Positions 53,527 through 62,431 of a stretch of DNA of 64,000 bases are shown here, piece by piece. Origin of the DNA: Natronoglomus mannanivorans. GTDB taxonomy: Archaea > Halobacteriota > Halobacteria > Halobacteriales > Natrialbaceae. The DNA is taken from positions 248,001-312,000 of the forward strand of contig JAOPKB010000003.1 of assembly GCA_025517485.1 (NCBI GenBank), written 5' to 3'. The notes under the pieces are model-generated. The model saw only the letters and a list, made by a program, of their open reading frames with translations, was not told the origin of the DNA and did no database searches. Position numbers and translations under genes: made by a program. Each line of letters starts with the position of its first letter. Positions within the stretch are counted from its first letter, which is position 1.

Positions 53527-55260
53527 ATGACAACCAACGACGAAATACCGACGACAGCAGACGAGTATCGAACCAAAAAACCACCGCGAGTCGACCACGA
53601 GGAGGGCGACGACCGAACGGACGAACCGACCGAGTGGATCGACACGTTGGCACTCGAGCGGCGCAGTTACCTCCGGTCGATCGGGGCCGTGGGCGCACTC
53701 GGTTCGCTCACAGGATTCACTGGGGCGACCGGGGGTGTCGCCGCACAGGACGACGATAGGGACTGGGAGGCGGCAGCCGACGAGCGTATCGAAACGTATC
53801 GGACGGGCGATCTCGAGGTCGTCGTCGAGGACGAATCCGGAGAACCGATCGCCGGAGCCGACGTCGACGTAGAGATGCGAGCTCACGATTTCGGCTTCGG
53901 GGTCGCGCTCTCTGCACCGCGGGTCCTCGAGGAGTCGGCGGACGCCGATCAGTATCGCGAGCACGTGCCGGAACTGTTCAACAAAGCCGTCCTCGGCAAC
54001 CACCACAAGTGGCGCTTCTGGGAGGAAAACCGCGAGACCGCCGACGAGGCGACCCAGTGGGCACTCGATCAGGGACTCGACGTGCGCGGACACACGTGCA
54101 TCTGGTCCAATCGCGACGCCTACGCCGTCCCGGCGGACGTCGAAGACGCGATCGACGAGGGAGACGCCGAACACATTCGAGAGCGAAGTCTCGAGCACAT
54201 CGAGGAGATCATCACCCACTACGGCGACGACGTCGAGGAGTGGGACGTCGTCAACGAGGCGGTCCACGAGTACGCGCTCGTGGAGGGTGTGTACGGCGAT
54301 GCCGTCGACGACGATCCGTGGGAGGGCGAGGTCGTCCCTTGGCAGTCACCGTTGCTGGCCGAGTGGTACGAGAGAGCCCAGGCGGTCGCCGAGCAGGAGG
54401 GGGTCGGAATCGCGGTCAACGACTACAACACGCTCGTCGGTCCCCACGACTATGCGCGTGACTGGTATCGGGCACAGATCGAGTTCCTACTCGAGGAGGG
54501 GATCGATCTCGACGGAATCGGAATGCAGTGTCACTTCGGTGTGGACGAGCGGCTCACTCCAGAAGAGATCATCGCGGGGCTGGACCTGTACGCAGACTAC
54601 GGAGCCGAGTTGCGTGCCACGGAGTTCGACACGTTCCAGGGCGAGTGGAGTCGGGAGCAGCAAGCCGACTACCTCTACGAGTTCCTGAAGACGTTCTTCA
54701 GCCATCCACAGACACAGGACTTCGTGATGTGGGGGTTCTGGGACGGCGACCACTGGGGAGAGAGCTACGGTGAAGAGGACGACGCGCCGCTTTTCACCGA
54801 GGACTGGGAGCCCAAGCCGGCCTACGATCGGTACGTCGAACTCGTGTTCGAGGAGTGGTGGACCGACGAGGCCGGTTCGACCGGTGCCGACGGCACCTAC
54901 GCGACGACGGCGTTCCTCGGTGAACACGAGCTGACGGTGGACACCGGGGAGGAAACGATCACTAAAACGGTCGACGTCACCGATGCCGACGGGACGACCA
55001 CCGTAACGGTGACTGGGGATGGTGAGACCGGATCAGGTGAGGGTCCACCATCGATCGACGGCTACCAGCCCGCGGATACGACCGGTGACGGGCTGTACAA
55101 CGATATTACGGGCAGCGGCTCGACGACGACCACGGACGTGAACGTCTTCTTCGAGCACGTCGATGACCCTGCTGTCACGGAGTATCCCCAGTACTACGAC
55201 TTCGACGGCAACGGCCAGGTGAGCGTAACCGACGTCGTCGACCTGTTCGACAGCCTTTGA
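53527..55260 (+). CDS. Tat-exported GH10 xylanase with dockerin
   Basis: 577 residues. Signal ERRSYLRSIGAVGALGSL (RR 45-46). GH10 barrel ~105-445 with KWRFWE, RGHTCIWS, acid/base Glu244 (WDVVNEAVHE) and nucleophile Glu366 (RATEFDTFQG). The post-catalytic beta-sandwich (HELTVDTGEETITKTVDVT) is kept; FN3 and CBM are absent. Dockerin ~513-577 of the FFEHVDDPAVTEY class. N-terminal and dockerin sequences are closest to the GH10 gene at 48942, indicating tandem duplication. The leaders also match at the DNA level just after the start codon. Confidence 0.92.
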   Translation: MTTNDEIPTTADEYRTKKPPRVDHEEGDDRTDEPTEWIDTLALERRSYLRSIGAVGALGSLTGFTGATGGVAAQDDDRDWEAAADERIETYRTGDLEVVVEDESGEPIAGADVDVEMRAHDFGFGVALSAPRVLEESADADQYREHVPELFNKAVLGNHHKWRFWEENRETADEATQWALDQGLDVRGHTCIWSNRDAYAVPADVEDAIDEGDAEHIRERSLEHIEEIITHYGDDVEEWDVVNEAVHEYALVEGVYGDAVDDDPWEGEVVPWQSPLLAEWYERAQAVAEQEGVGIAVNDYNTLVGPHDYARDWYRAQIEFLLEEGIDLDGIGMQCHFGVDERLTPEEIIAGLDLYADYGAELRATEFDTFQGEWSREQQADYLYEFLKTFFSHPQTQDFVMWGFWDGDHWGESYGEEDDAPLFTEDWEPKPAYDRYVELVFEEWWTDEAGSTGADGTYATTAFLGEHELTVDTGEETITKTVDVTDADGTTTVTVTGDGETGSGEGPPSIDGYQPADTTGDGLYNDITGSGSTTTTDVNVFFEHVDDPAVTEYPQYYDFDGNGQVSVTDVVDLFDSL

Positions 55261-55474
55261 AGCGGTCGGGCCAGCGAATCACCGGTTCGACCTGGTCAGT
55301 GTGACCCATACATTCAATATCACACTGTGTGTAAATACCGAAGAATCGACTGCGACACAGTCGGACAGATGGGACGACCGATCCAGCGAAGATTCCGAAC
55401 GGTGTTGTCGACGGAATCCCGCCGGGAGTCTATGCGGTCAGCCGCGGCTATCCACATCCAACTCGAGTAGATCA

Positions 55475-57277
55475 ATGACAGACACCGACCCACACGAGGA
55501 CAGACCGGAGTACAGACGATCGATCCAGGGGACGACGTATCGGACGAGGCCAGCGGAGCGTGGCGGAGGCTCCGAGTACGTCCCGGATGCCGCCGATCGA
55601 AGCAGACGGGCGTTCCTCGCGGCGATTGGCGCTGGTGCCGGGGCGCTGGCGCTCGGTACTGGAACCGTCGCCGCCGACCACGACGAGATCCCCCGCGACT
55701 CGGTGGAACTCGGCGACCGCGGGATTCCGACCCCGTGGCTCCACCGCGAGGGTAACGAACTCAGAGATCCCGAGGGGAACAGGGTCGTCCTGCGAGGCGT
55801 GAACGTCACCGATCCCGCCAGGGCGGAGTCCCTGCTGTGGCGCTCGCCGCTGTGGCAGAACATCGAACACGCGACCGATCCCGACAGGGACTGGTACTCG
55901 CGGGTCATCAGGATCCCGGTCCAGACCGGCGACGTCGCGAACGTCGATCCCGACGACGGGAGCATTCTTGGCTCGCCGACCGACGAGGTCGATCCCGGCG
56001 AGTTCACGAAGGCCCAACTCGAAGCCTACATCGAGGGATATCTCCGGCCGGCCGTCGACTTCTGTGCGGACGTCGGGGTCTACTGTATCGTCGACTACCA
56101 CCGTCACGACGATCAGAGCGTCGAGTACACCGATCCCGACCTCTACGAGGAAGTGACGATGTTTTGGGAGACGGTCGCGCCGGAGTTCGCCGAGGATTCA
56201 CACGTCCTCTACGAGGTGTACAACGAGCCGATCGGGCCCTACGCCGGCGAAGGCCAGAACGAGGATCACGACGTCTTCGACCCCGAAGGCGAGGAGACGT
56301 GGTTGCTCTGGCGCGAAACAGCCCAGCCGTGGGTCGATACGATCCGCGAGCACGCCCCGGACAACGTGATCATCGTCGGCTCCCCGCGGTGGAGCCAGTG
56401 GACCTACTGGGCGCCCGAACACGAGTTCGAGGGCGAGAACCTCGCTTACGCCGCCCACGTCTACACACACGAGAACCTCCGGCCGCTCGCCGAGTACTTC
56501 GGCGACCCCGCCGAGGAGGTACCCGTCTTCCTGAGCGAGTTCGGGTGGACCACCGACTTCAACGCCGACTTCCTCGTTGGCACCCCCGAAGAACACGGAC
56601 AGGAGTTCTACGACTTCCTCGAGGAGTACGACAGCATCCACTGGCAAGCGTGGTGTTTCGACCCGTTCTGGCAACCGATTATGTTCGACTTCGACGACTC
56701 GACCCACGAGTGGGAGCTGCTTGGTGGGGACTATCAGGGCGAGTTCTTCCGAGACTATCTGGCCGAGAAACGCGACGACGACATTCCGCTCGCGTCCGGC
56801 GGGTCGGACTCACCGCCGGCACCGGCGGAGCTGTCGGTGACACGCTCGAGCGAGACGACGCTGGAACTGGCCTGGACCGCCGTGGACGCCGCGTCGTCGT
56901 ACGGACTCTACGTCGAGGGCGACTTCGAAGCGGAGACCGACGCCACCGAAACGGAGATCACCGTCGATTCGACCGGCGAGCTCGAGGTCGGTGTGACGGC
57001 GATCGACGCGGACGGAAACGAGTCGACGCCAGTTACGCGGACGGTTTCGGCTGGAGACGGACCGCCGGCGATCGACGGGACCCAGCCCGCGGACACCACC
57101 GGCGACGGACTGTACAACGACTTTACCAGCAGTGGCTCGACGACCACCACGGACGTGACCGTCTTCTTCGAACACGTCGACGACCCCGCGATCACCGAGT
57201 ATCCCCAGTACTACGACTTCACTGGCAACGGCCGGGTGACGGTGACCGACGTCGTCGAACTCTTCGACAGCCTGTAG
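55475..57277 (+). CDS. Tat-exported GH5 cellulase with FN3 and dockerin
   Basis: 600 residues. Tat signal RSRRAFLAAIGAGAGALALG (RR 44-45). GH5 ~80-430 with DYHRHDDQ, acid/base Glu251 in EVYNEPIGPYAG and nucleophile Glu355 in FLSEFGW. FN3 ~446-527, dockerin ~537-600 of the FFEHVDDPAITEY class. The start at 55475 is chosen over 55301, because the intervening 58 codons are cysteine-rich and unlike any signal leader. A CACACTGTGTG palindrome in an AT-rich setting at 55321-55331 may mark its promoter. The pseudogene at 59931 is derived from this subgroup. Confidence 0.9.
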   Translation: MTDTDPHEDRPEYRRSIQGTTYRTRPAERGGGSEYVPDAADRSRRAFLAAIGAGAGALALGTGTVAADHDEIPRDSVELGDRGIPTPWLHREGNELRDPEGNRVVLRGVNVTDPARAESLLWRSPLWQNIEHATDPDRDWYSRVIRIPVQTGDVANVDPDDGSILGSPTDEVDPGEFTKAQLEAYIEGYLRPAVDFCADVGVYCIVDYHRHDDQSVEYTDPDLYEEVTMFWETVAPEFAEDSHVLYEVYNEPIGPYAGEGQNEDHDVFDPEGEETWLLWRETAQPWVDTIREHAPDNVIIVGSPRWSQWTYWAPEHEFEGENLAYAAHVYTHENLRPLAEYFGDPAEEVPVFLSEFGWTTDFNADFLVGTPEEHGQEFYDFLEEYDSIHWQAWCFDPFWQPIMFDFDDSTHEWELLGGDYQGEFFRDYLAEKRDDDIPLASGGSDSPPAPAELSVTRSSETTLELAWTAVDAASSYGLYVEGDFEAETDATETEITVDSTGELEVGVTAIDADGNESTPVTRTVSAGDGPPAIDGTQPADTTGDGLYNDFTSSGSTTTTDVTVFFEHVDDPAITEYPQYYDFTGNGRVTVTDVVELFDSL

Positions 57278-57300
57278 GGTTCTCGAGGGCCGATGGATCG

Positions 57301-57322
57301 AACTGATCGGAACGGATCAGTT
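57301..57322. terminator. perfect 8-bp inverted repeat after the GH5 gene
   Basis: aactgatc and gatcagtt enclose a 6-base loop, 23 bp after the GH5 stop codon. It could fold as a hairpin in the transcript or be an operator for the next gene. No T-run follows directly, so a terminator role is only a guess. Confidence 0.35.
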
Positions 57323-57335
57323 CCGTCGTCACAGT

Positions 57336-57362
57336 ATTATATTCCATATAAAATTTTATCCT
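57336..57362 (+). promoter_or_regulatory. AT-rich promoter-like block before the cohesin-like/dockerin protein
   Basis: attatattccatataaaattttatcc contains the same aaattttat core seen at 34784 and 36975. It is about 290 bp upstream of the chosen start at 57651. The rest of the 57278-57650 spacer shows nothing else. Confidence 0.4.
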
Positions 57363-57650
57363 TTAGAGCTCGTATATTTAGTGTAGGTCACACAGGAACG
57401 TACGAGAGAGGACCGCACTCGAGTCCGAACCGACGGGACAGTCGTTCACGATCGGGTGCTTCGAGACCGGCGGGAGACGAGACGACGCGCGACGATCGAA
57501 CGAACCGAAGAGGAGAAATCGAAAGCCGGCGCCCGTCGGAAGGCGACGGGGCCGAGCGTCGTGGCCGTGGAACTCGGGACGAGCGTGACCAGTACTGAAT
57601 CGGCGATGGAGGTCGATATCGCCGAAACGAACACGGAGACGAACACCACT

Positions 57651-59903
57651 ATGCGAGACACAGAATCCAACTCTAACCCCAACCCTAACTCCGACGAACC
57701 GAAGGAATCGACGCCCGACCACGCAGTTTCGGACCCGAGAACGAAAACACCGCCATCGACCTCTCGTCGGGCCGTCCTCGCGGCCGTCGGTGCCGGAATG
57801 ATGGCCGGTTCCGGCGCGTTCGCGATCGGTGCCAGCGGAGCCGAACGGGAGTCGATCGACAGACGGTACCTCGAGTGCAGTCGGCCGACGATCGATCGTG
57901 AGGCGTTCCCCGAAACCGTTCAGGCGGAGTTCGACGAGGCACTCGAGTCCGGTCGATACGAATCCGATCGACCGCCGCGAGTGCTCGAGACGATAGATAT
58001 CGAGGAATCGCACGTCCGTCTCGATGGAACGGTCTACACGGCGGTGGTCGACGAGACCGCCGACGGAACGTACGTTCTCACCCTCCATGTGGAGACGATC
58101 CCGACGCTCGGCGAGCCGCGGACGCTCGATATTCGGAATCGGAGCGGGGAGTCGCGGACGCTGATGGTGCAAATCGAGTCACCGGCCGGGAGCGAAGCGG
58201 GAGACGAGGCCGTCGAACCCGAATCCGAGGTACTGTACGATGGGGCGGTCGAAATCGACGCCGGCGAGCGACGAACGGTCTGGGGAACGAACGCGATCGG
58301 CACGTACGACCTGACGATCGAAACCGAAGACGGAGAGCGCGTCGAGGACGGCTTTCACGTCACCGAAGGCGGCTTCACCAGCGTCGAGATCGGCGAGGAT
58401 GGTGGCGTGGGAGTCCTCCAGGCCCAGGCAGGTCTCGTGCAGTGTGAGTTCGACCCCGAGGCGTACTCCTCACCCTGGGTCGACCTCGAGGTCGAGAGCG
58501 AGCACCTCGAACCGGGCGAACGGACGACGGCGGCCCTGTTCCTGACGTACACGACCGAGGGAGTGAGCGAGTACGACCTCGAAGTGACCGTCGACGACGC
58601 GAACGTCGTCCGGATCACGGACGTCCAGTACGACGAGGCGTTCGACGCTGGTGACGCGCCGGGAATCGCAGCGGACGGGTCGGCGGCGACGCTCCGAGCA
58701 GTCGACACGACCGAGGCCGTCCCGTCCGCGGCACGGTTCGTCCCGCTGGCGACGGTGGAACTCGAGGCGACAGACGGCGTGGCCGACGGAGAGGAGTTCG
58801 GGACTCGAGTCGACGTCGCGGTCGAGTCGATGAGCGACGACGACGGATCGCCCGTCGACGCGAACGGCGAGAGCACCTCGTTCACGGTCGCACGGCCACT
58901 GGAGTGGGGGACAGGAGTCGACCGGTACGCGTACTCGCGTGACAGTCGAGGACTGGATCAGGGAGAACGGGACCTCCCTCTGGTGACGATCGGCGACGAC
59001 GCCGTCGTCGTCCACGGATCGTCGACCACGGGACCGAGTGTCTGTAGCGCAGACGAGTTGCTGGAACTGGCCGTCGACGAGACGGAGGGGACACTGATGG
59101 CGACCGTGTCGGGACCGAACGATCCCGAGCACGACGCCGGTGATTGTACGGACGACGTTGCCGCCGTCTCCTACGAACTGGTCGCGACCCTCGAGGAGGG
59201 GATTGGCCCCGCGGAAACCGTTCGTCTCACGGAACGGGCCTACGCGCGAAGCGGCACCAGCGTGGTCATCCGTGACGACGCTCGGCCGGCCGTTCGCGGC
59301 GTCGACGACTACGAGTTCTCCCTCGTCGATCGCGAGTTCGGAGACCCCGAAGCGGCCGACCACGACCCCGAGGTGAGCGTCGAGGGCGGAACGGTCGTCG
59401 TCGCCGGCACGATCGAGTTGCCGTACGTCGCCTGCCAGACGGTCGAACCGGCGCTGGTCGCCTACGACGAGGAGTGGGGTCGGTTGGTGGTCGAGGTCAC
59501 AAAGGCGTGGGCAGACGGGGTCGATCCCGGCGATCCCTGTCCGGCCGAAGCCGGGTTCCAGGGGTACGAACTTCGGGTCCCGGTCGACGGAGGCGTCGAT
59601 ACCCTCCGACGAGTCAGTGCGGTCGAACCGGCCGTCGACGGCACCCGTCTCGTTACCGTCGATGGACGCGATCTCGAATCGAGTGCGGAGATCGAATTGA
59701 ACGGCTACACACCGCAGGATCTGAACGGTGATGGACTGTACCGCGACGTCGACGGCAACGGCGAACTCGGGACCAACGACGTGGTCACCCTCTTCGATCA
59801 TCTCGAACACGAAGCGGTGACGGCGAACCCCGAAGCGTTCGACTTCGCGGGCACCGGGGAGGTCACCACGACTGACGTCGTCGAACTGTTCGAAGAGCTG
59901 TGA
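57651..59903 (+). CDS. Tat-exported protein with cohesin-like domain, two Cys-pair repeats and divergent dockerin
   Basis: 750 residues. An Asn/Pro/Glu leader precedes a Tat signal (TSRRAVLAAVGAGMMAG, RR 39-40). Residues ~60-275 are beta-rich and unrecognised. Residues ~277-415 resemble a cohesin fold (VDLEVESEHLEPGERTTAAL, VSEYDLEVTVDDANVVRITDV). Two copies of an unknown ~110-residue unit follow (~424-540, ~547-665), each with a VVV-G strand, a Cys, a D-x-L-V strand and a second Cys. The dockerin (~683-750) has canonical calcium loops DLNGDG and DVDGNGELGTND, unlike the others here. No catalytic domain. With both cohesin-like and dockerin parts it may be an adaptor. Start codons at 57606 and 57456 are possible; 57651 is preferred because its leader resembles that of the GH10 gene at 48942. 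Confidence 0.75.
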   Translation: MRDTESNSNPNPNSDEPKESTPDHAVSDPRTKTPPSTSRRAVLAAVGAGMMAGSGAFAIGASGAERESIDRRYLECSRPTIDREAFPETVQAEFDEALESGRYESDRPPRVLETIDIEESHVRLDGTVYTAVVDETADGTYVLTLHVETIPTLGEPRTLDIRNRSGESRTLMVQIESPAGSEAGDEAVEPESEVLYDGAVEIDAGERRTVWGTNAIGTYDLTIETEDGERVEDGFHVTEGGFTSVEIGEDGGVGVLQAQAGLVQCEFDPEAYSSPWVDLEVESEHLEPGERTTAALFLTYTTEGVSEYDLEVTVDDANVVRITDVQYDEAFDAGDAPGIAADGSAATLRAVDTTEAVPSAARFVPLATVELEATDGVADGEEFGTRVDVAVESMSDDDGSPVDANGESTSFTVARPLEWGTGVDRYAYSRDSRGLDQGERDLPLVTIGDDAVVVHGSSTTGPSVCSADELLELAVDETEGTLMATVSGPNDPEHDAGDCTDDVAAVSYELVATLEEGIGPAETVRLTERAYARSGTSVVIRDDARPAVRGVDDYEFSLVDREFGDPEAADHDPEVSVEGGTVVVAGTIELPYVACQTVEPALVAYDEEWGRLVVEVTKAWADGVDPGDPCPAEAGFQGYELRVPVDGGVDTLRRVSAVEPAVDGTRLVTVDGRDLESSAEIELNGYTPQDLNGDGLYRDVDGNGELGTNDVVTLFDHLEHEAVTANPEAFDFAGTGEVTTTDVVELFEEL

Positions 59904-59930
59904 CGCGAGACTGAGGGGCAGATTACTGTA

Positions 59931-60202
59931 CACCGCACCAGCGAGCCTCGGTCGTGGTCGGATTGCTTGACTGGAACGCCGGCACCGACTGGGCGCTGCA
60001 CGAGGAGTTCGGGAAAAACCTACGTCTACATCGACGACCGGCTTCGGCTGCTGACAACGTACTTCTGGCCCCCGTCTTCCTCGCCAAGTTCGGCTGGATC
60101 GACTTCGAACAGACACCGTGGTCGGGCGAATTGTCGTCCGAATACACCCTCGAGTTCGAGATGTACCCAGTCCGCCCACCTACGGTGCCGTTCAATTACT
60201 GA
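59931..60202 (+). pseudogene. degraded GH5 cellulase fragment
   Basis: DNA and broken frames align with the middle of the GH5 gene at 55475. WNAGTDWALHEEFGKNL corresponds to WSQWTYWAPEHEFEGENL, VYIDDRLRLLTTYF (shifted frame) to VYTHENLRPLAEYF, and PVFLAKFGW to PVFLSEFGW. In the last block the nucleophile Glu is Lys. The part with the acid/base Glu is missing and two frames are needed, so it is a dead relic. It ends within the TATA region of the next gene. Confidence 0.7.
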
Positions 60203-60245
60203 CTCCATAACAATAAAATACAAGTTATTAGTATTGGAAAGTATA

Positions 60246-62024
60246 ATGGATGGCGAGACCCAGATTCGACGACGAAATCTGCTCACGGCGATCAGTGGAC
60301 TCACCGCGACGAGTGCACTCGTCGCTGGTGTCGGATCGACAGCGGCGAAATCAACCCTTGCCCGCAACCCCATCTCGGATTCACTCACCGACTACGAGTT
60401 CAGGCGTATCGATCCCCCTTCCGTCCCACTCCAGCACCAGCCGTCGATTAGGTTCGAGGACGAGGCAGTCGTCGTACGTGGAACCCTCGCTGTCGACTCG
60501 GCGTACTGCGAGATCGCAACGCTGTCAGCGCTATCGTACGACGAAGACGAGGCGATACTGACAGTCGAGGTCGGAAACAGCAGGCTCGACGATATAGACG
60601 ACGGGCGAACGTGCTCGACGGACGTGACACAGGAGGCCTACGAGTTGACGGTGACGATCGAGGGGAACAGTCCAGAGACCGTCGAAATCAGCGAGAACAG
60701 TGCTGACCGCTTGCGAGAGTGGTCTATTGACCGTGACGATGACCCCCAGCCGTCGCTGTCCGGTATCGAAGACTACGAGTTTATCCTCCGTTCGTCGACC
60801 GACGGCGATCCCGATACGGAGCCACAGGTGGCGTTCGGGACGGACACTGTCCGGATCGCTGGCGACCTGCTGATCGGGTCGAGCAGCTGCAAAACTGCTG
60901 AACTATCGGGACTGGCCTACGACAAAGACGAGGACGTGCTGATGACATCCGTAGCGGACGCTTGGAACCAGTATCCGGCGACCGCAGACGATCCGCTCGA
61001 GTGTACAGACGATATGGCTGTCGTCTCCTACACGCTCGTCGTCTCGTTCGACGACGGGGCTCCTGCTGTCGTCATCGCTTCCGAAACCGACGTTCACGAC
61101 GACTGGCGAACGACCAGGATGGATCACCCAGCGAGTACCCAACCGGAGACGATGGGGATCGACGACTACAGGTTCAGGACGAACGTAACAAATGAGATCG
61201 ACGCCGACGACGACCCCCGCGTGTGGACCACCTTCGATCCTGACGACGTCGTGGTAGACGGGGAACTGTGGGTCGACTCGAGTACCTGCAAGACTGTTCG
61301 TCTCTCGAAACTCCTGTACGACGAGGACGATGGGACGCTAGAAGTCGAACTCACGGACGGGTGGATCAGCCCCCTCACACAAGCAGAGGGCGCACTCGTC
61401 GAGTGCGATGACGAGGTCGGCGTCGAATCGTACCTGATACAGGTGACGGTCAACGGTGATCAGTTGGACACCGTCACCGTCGTCGAGGACGATTACGAGG
61501 ACACGCGACAGGTGACCGTCCCCTACAGTGAGCCACGATCGCCGACGAACCTCGACGTTCTGGAGACGACGGCCACCACGATCACTCTTCAGTGGGAATC
61601 GGGCTTCGTGCTAACTGTCGATGGCTATCACTATCACGTCTTCCTCGACGGAGAACTCGAGCAGGAATCGGTGGATCAGCGAGAAACCACGCTGGGTGGC
61701 CTCGAACCCGAAACGAGTTACGAGATTGGTGTGGCGACGGTGGACGAGGGAGGAACTGAATCATCTCGAGAGACGATTACAGTGACGACCGAATCGAGAG
61801 GTCCAGAACCACCGGCTATCCATGAGGACGCGCCTCGAGATACGACCGACGATGGGATGTTCAACGATATCACAGGCTCTGGGTCGACGACGATGACTGA
61901 CGTGAACGTCTTCTTCGAACACATCGACGATCCGGCGGTCACGGAGTACCCCGACTACTACGACTTCAACGGTGACGGGAAGGTGAGTGTCTGGGACCTG
62001 ATCGAATTGTTCGAGTCGCTGTAG
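60246..62024 (+). CDS. Tat-exported protein with three Cys-pair repeats, FN3 and dockerin
   Basis: 592 residues. It opens almost directly with the Tat signal (IRRRNLLTAISGLTATSALV). Three copies of the unknown unit seen in 57651..59903 fill residues ~38-418; each has a strand VVVRG or VRIAGDL or VVVDGEL, then a Cys in SxxC(K/E)xxxLSxLxYD, then a V-V strand and a second Cys before a short beta pair. FN3 ~424-516, dockerin ~526-592 of the FFEHIDDPAVTEY class, with the second loop altered (DFNGDGKVSVWD). No catalytic motif is seen; it may be a binding or structural subunit. An AT-rich box at 60213-60235 close to the ATG suggests a leaderless transcript. Confidence 0.78.
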   Translation: MDGETQIRRRNLLTAISGLTATSALVAGVGSTAAKSTLARNPISDSLTDYEFRRIDPPSVPLQHQPSIRFEDEAVVVRGTLAVDSAYCEIATLSALSYDEDEAILTVEVGNSRLDDIDDGRTCSTDVTQEAYELTVTIEGNSPETVEISENSADRLREWSIDRDDDPQPSLSGIEDYEFILRSSTDGDPDTEPQVAFGTDTVRIAGDLLIGSSSCKTAELSGLAYDKDEDVLMTSVADAWNQYPATADDPLECTDDMAVVSYTLVVSFDDGAPAVVIASETDVHDDWRTTRMDHPASTQPETMGIDDYRFRTNVTNEIDADDDPRVWTTFDPDDVVVDGELWVDSSTCKTVRLSKLLYDEDDGTLEVELTDGWISPLTQAEGALVECDDEVGVESYLIQVTVNGDQLDTVTVVEDDYEDTRQVTVPYSEPRSPTNLDVLETTATTITLQWESGFVLTVDGYHYHVFLDGELEQESVDQRETTLGGLEPETSYEIGVATVDEGGTESSRETITVTTESRGPEPPAIHEDAPRDTTDDGMFNDITGSGSTTMTDVNVFFEHIDDPAVTEYPDYYDFNGDGKVSVWDLIELFESL

Positions 62025-62048
62025 GCGACTCCTCGAATCCGAATTCCG

Positions 62049-62245
62049 ACGAGCCGCCATCGATCGCGGAACCACGCTGCAGAACGCGACTGATAAGGAG
62101 TTCCGATAGCGATGGTCCTCGACGAAAAGACGCTCTTCGGGCACCGAGTAAATTTCGTCGTGACTCAATATCCACGTAAGACGATATAAGCGAGAATGAC
62201 GTTGTTACCGTCACCGACGTCGTTAGGTCGTTCGATCGGCTGTAA
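62049..62245 (+). pseudogene. degraded dockerin-coding fragment
   Basis: The spacer after the preceding gene aligns with dockerin DNA in order. gagccgccatcgatcgcgga matches the start of the EPPAIDG block. A middle part with ttcgggcaccgag..gtcgtgactcaatatcc matches the FFEHVDDPVVAEYP block. The end reads ENDVVTVTDVVRSFDRL-stop, matching GQVTVTDVVELFDSL-stop. Frames are broken, so this is a decayed second dockerin or the remains of a lost gene. Confidence 0.6.
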
Positions 62246-62342
62246 ACCCGTTCTGTTTCTCGAACGGTGACCGTTCTCTCGAGTGTCAGATCGATTCTCC
62301 GAGAACTGTCGCTGCTGAGCCACTTCTGTTTGACCATTGCTA

Positions 62343-62364
62343 GAAAACTTTAACCTAATACACG
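62343..62364 (+). promoter_or_regulatory. promoter-like element of the last GH5 gene
   Basis: gaaaactttaacctaatacacg matches the order GAAAA-TTTA-CTAAT found before 34901 and 37113. It lies 68-89 bp upstream of the start codon. Confidence 0.45.
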
Positions 62365-62431
62365 TTCGAATTTCGAGTGATTCACCTCGAATGCACGGTC
62401 GATGACACCGATGGGTTCGGGATCTGGGACC

